64,000 nt of DNA from the NCBI RefSeq assembly GCF_021378075.1, contig NZ_JAJUOS010000006.1:62001-126000 (forward strand), read 5' to 3'. The notes under the pieces were generated by a model. The model saw only the letters and a list, made by a program, of their open reading frames with translations, ran no database searches and was not told where the DNA came from. The position numbers and the translations under genes were made by a program. Shown in pieces: positions 63,752 through 64,000 of this stretch. The stretch is from Rhodobacter flavimaris (lineage in GTDB: Bacteria > Pseudomonadota > Alphaproteobacteria > Rhodobacterales > Rhodobacteraceae). How positions within the stretch are numbered: the stretch's first letter is position 1; every line of letters begins with the position of its first letter.

Positions 63752-64000
63752 TGTGCCTCCGCGTCAGTCAAAAGCCCCTCGGCCACAAGGCGCGCAGCCC
63801 AGCCGGCCGGCCCCTCAAAGAGATGCGTCTTCCAGCCGCGCAGATGTGCCGCCGCGATATTTTCGGCCCGGTCGTCGGTGAACAGAAGCTGCGCGCCCGA
63901 CAGGTTTGCTGTCTGCTCGAGCATCTCGTAGATCCGCGCCTCGGGTTTGATGACGCCCATATGCCCCGAGATGAAGGGCCGGTCGAAATCGCGCAAAAAC
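63748..64000 (-). CDS. HAD-superfamily hydrolase (5' partial)
   Basis: The C-terminal 83 residues of a subfamily IA HAD protein; the N-terminus with the nucleophile Asp lies beyond the window. Motif III is GVIKPEARIYEML with its Lys, motif IV LLFTDDRAENI with the metal-binding Asp pair. The frame is open to the last base, so no start is assigned. Probably a small phosphatase; substrate unknown. Confidence 0.86.
   Translation of the reverse strand, partial: FLRDFDRPFISGHMGVIKPEARIYEMLEQTANLSGAQLLFTDDRAENIAAAHLRGWKTHLFEGPAGWAARLVAEGLLTDAEAQ

Overview
The window is GC-rich, densely coded chromosome of an alphaproteobacterium, most likely a member of the Rhodobacteraceae (Rhodobacter/Cereibacter/Paracoccus relatives). 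The reasons are a 248-residue FnrL-type regulator beside hemN and a universal stress gene, a complete ccoNOQP plus ccoGHIS cluster next to them, FnrL-type boxes (TTGAY-N4-RTCAA) in front of these units, the alphaproteobacterial type of SerC, and intergenic hairpins followed by a TATTTT tract that are common in this family. The genus cannot be fixed from the sequence. No tRNA, rRNA, CRISPR array, insertion sequence, prophage or defence locus was seen; it reads as ordinary core genome.

Layout. 1-1452: 3' part of a D,D-carboxypeptidase with a SPOR domain. 1462-9584 (minus): cbb3 oxidase, transcribed as ccoNOQP then ccoGHIS. 9942-13014: universal stress protein, fnrL and hemN, the anaerobic regulator and its likely targets. 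13066-18832 (minus): yejABEF peptide importer. 18968-19510 (minus): membrane-anchored cytochrome c. 19704-24112: pheA, an SRPBCC protein, nudC, and a 5'-nucleotidase/cyclic phosphodiesterase. 24293-26908: NMT1/THI5-type ABC importer. 26974-30257: map, then a coupled cinA-like/GNAT/OmpA operon. 30294-33415: LysR regulator and fadH. 33503-34639: two uncharacterised genes. 34763-41563 (minus): a six-gene run with a TVP38-flavoprotein fusion, a CDP-alcohol phosphatidyltransferase, ynjBCD and a lipoprotein. 41691-43657: amino-sugar kinase and nagA. 43633-47575: serB against serC-serA. 47640-51968: phosphoesterase, thiolase, hybrid histidine kinase. 51965-54338 (minus): yggT-recQ. 54479-58927: thioesterase, UMF1-type MFS, mepA, phytase-like protein, yhhQ. 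58928-59265: no ordinary gene, but a structured RNA candidate and a probable FNR-dependent promoter. 59266-62830: small cytochrome c, then xseB-ispA-dxs. 62831-64000 (minus): ornithine cyclodeaminase-family protein and a partial HAD hydrolase.

How it fits together. The first 13 kb is a coherent low-oxygen module: FnrL senses oxygen, its boxes precede ccoN, ccoG, the usp gene and hemN, CcoGHIS mature the copper/heme oxidase, and HemN keeps heme synthesis going without oxygen. A related box precedes the small cytochrome c at 59266. Elsewhere there are compact biosynthetic sets: serine (serA, serB, serC), isoprenoid precursors (ispA, dxs) and phenylalanine (pheA).

The least explained part is 58979-59165, where an unusually long Shine-Dalgarno sequence is paired with a complementary strand in a nested fold that ends in an intrinsic terminator. 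The TVP38-flavoprotein/ynj cluster is the most interesting protein-coding group. Starts were often moved from the longest open frame to a codon with a ribosome binding site; those choices are given in the entries.
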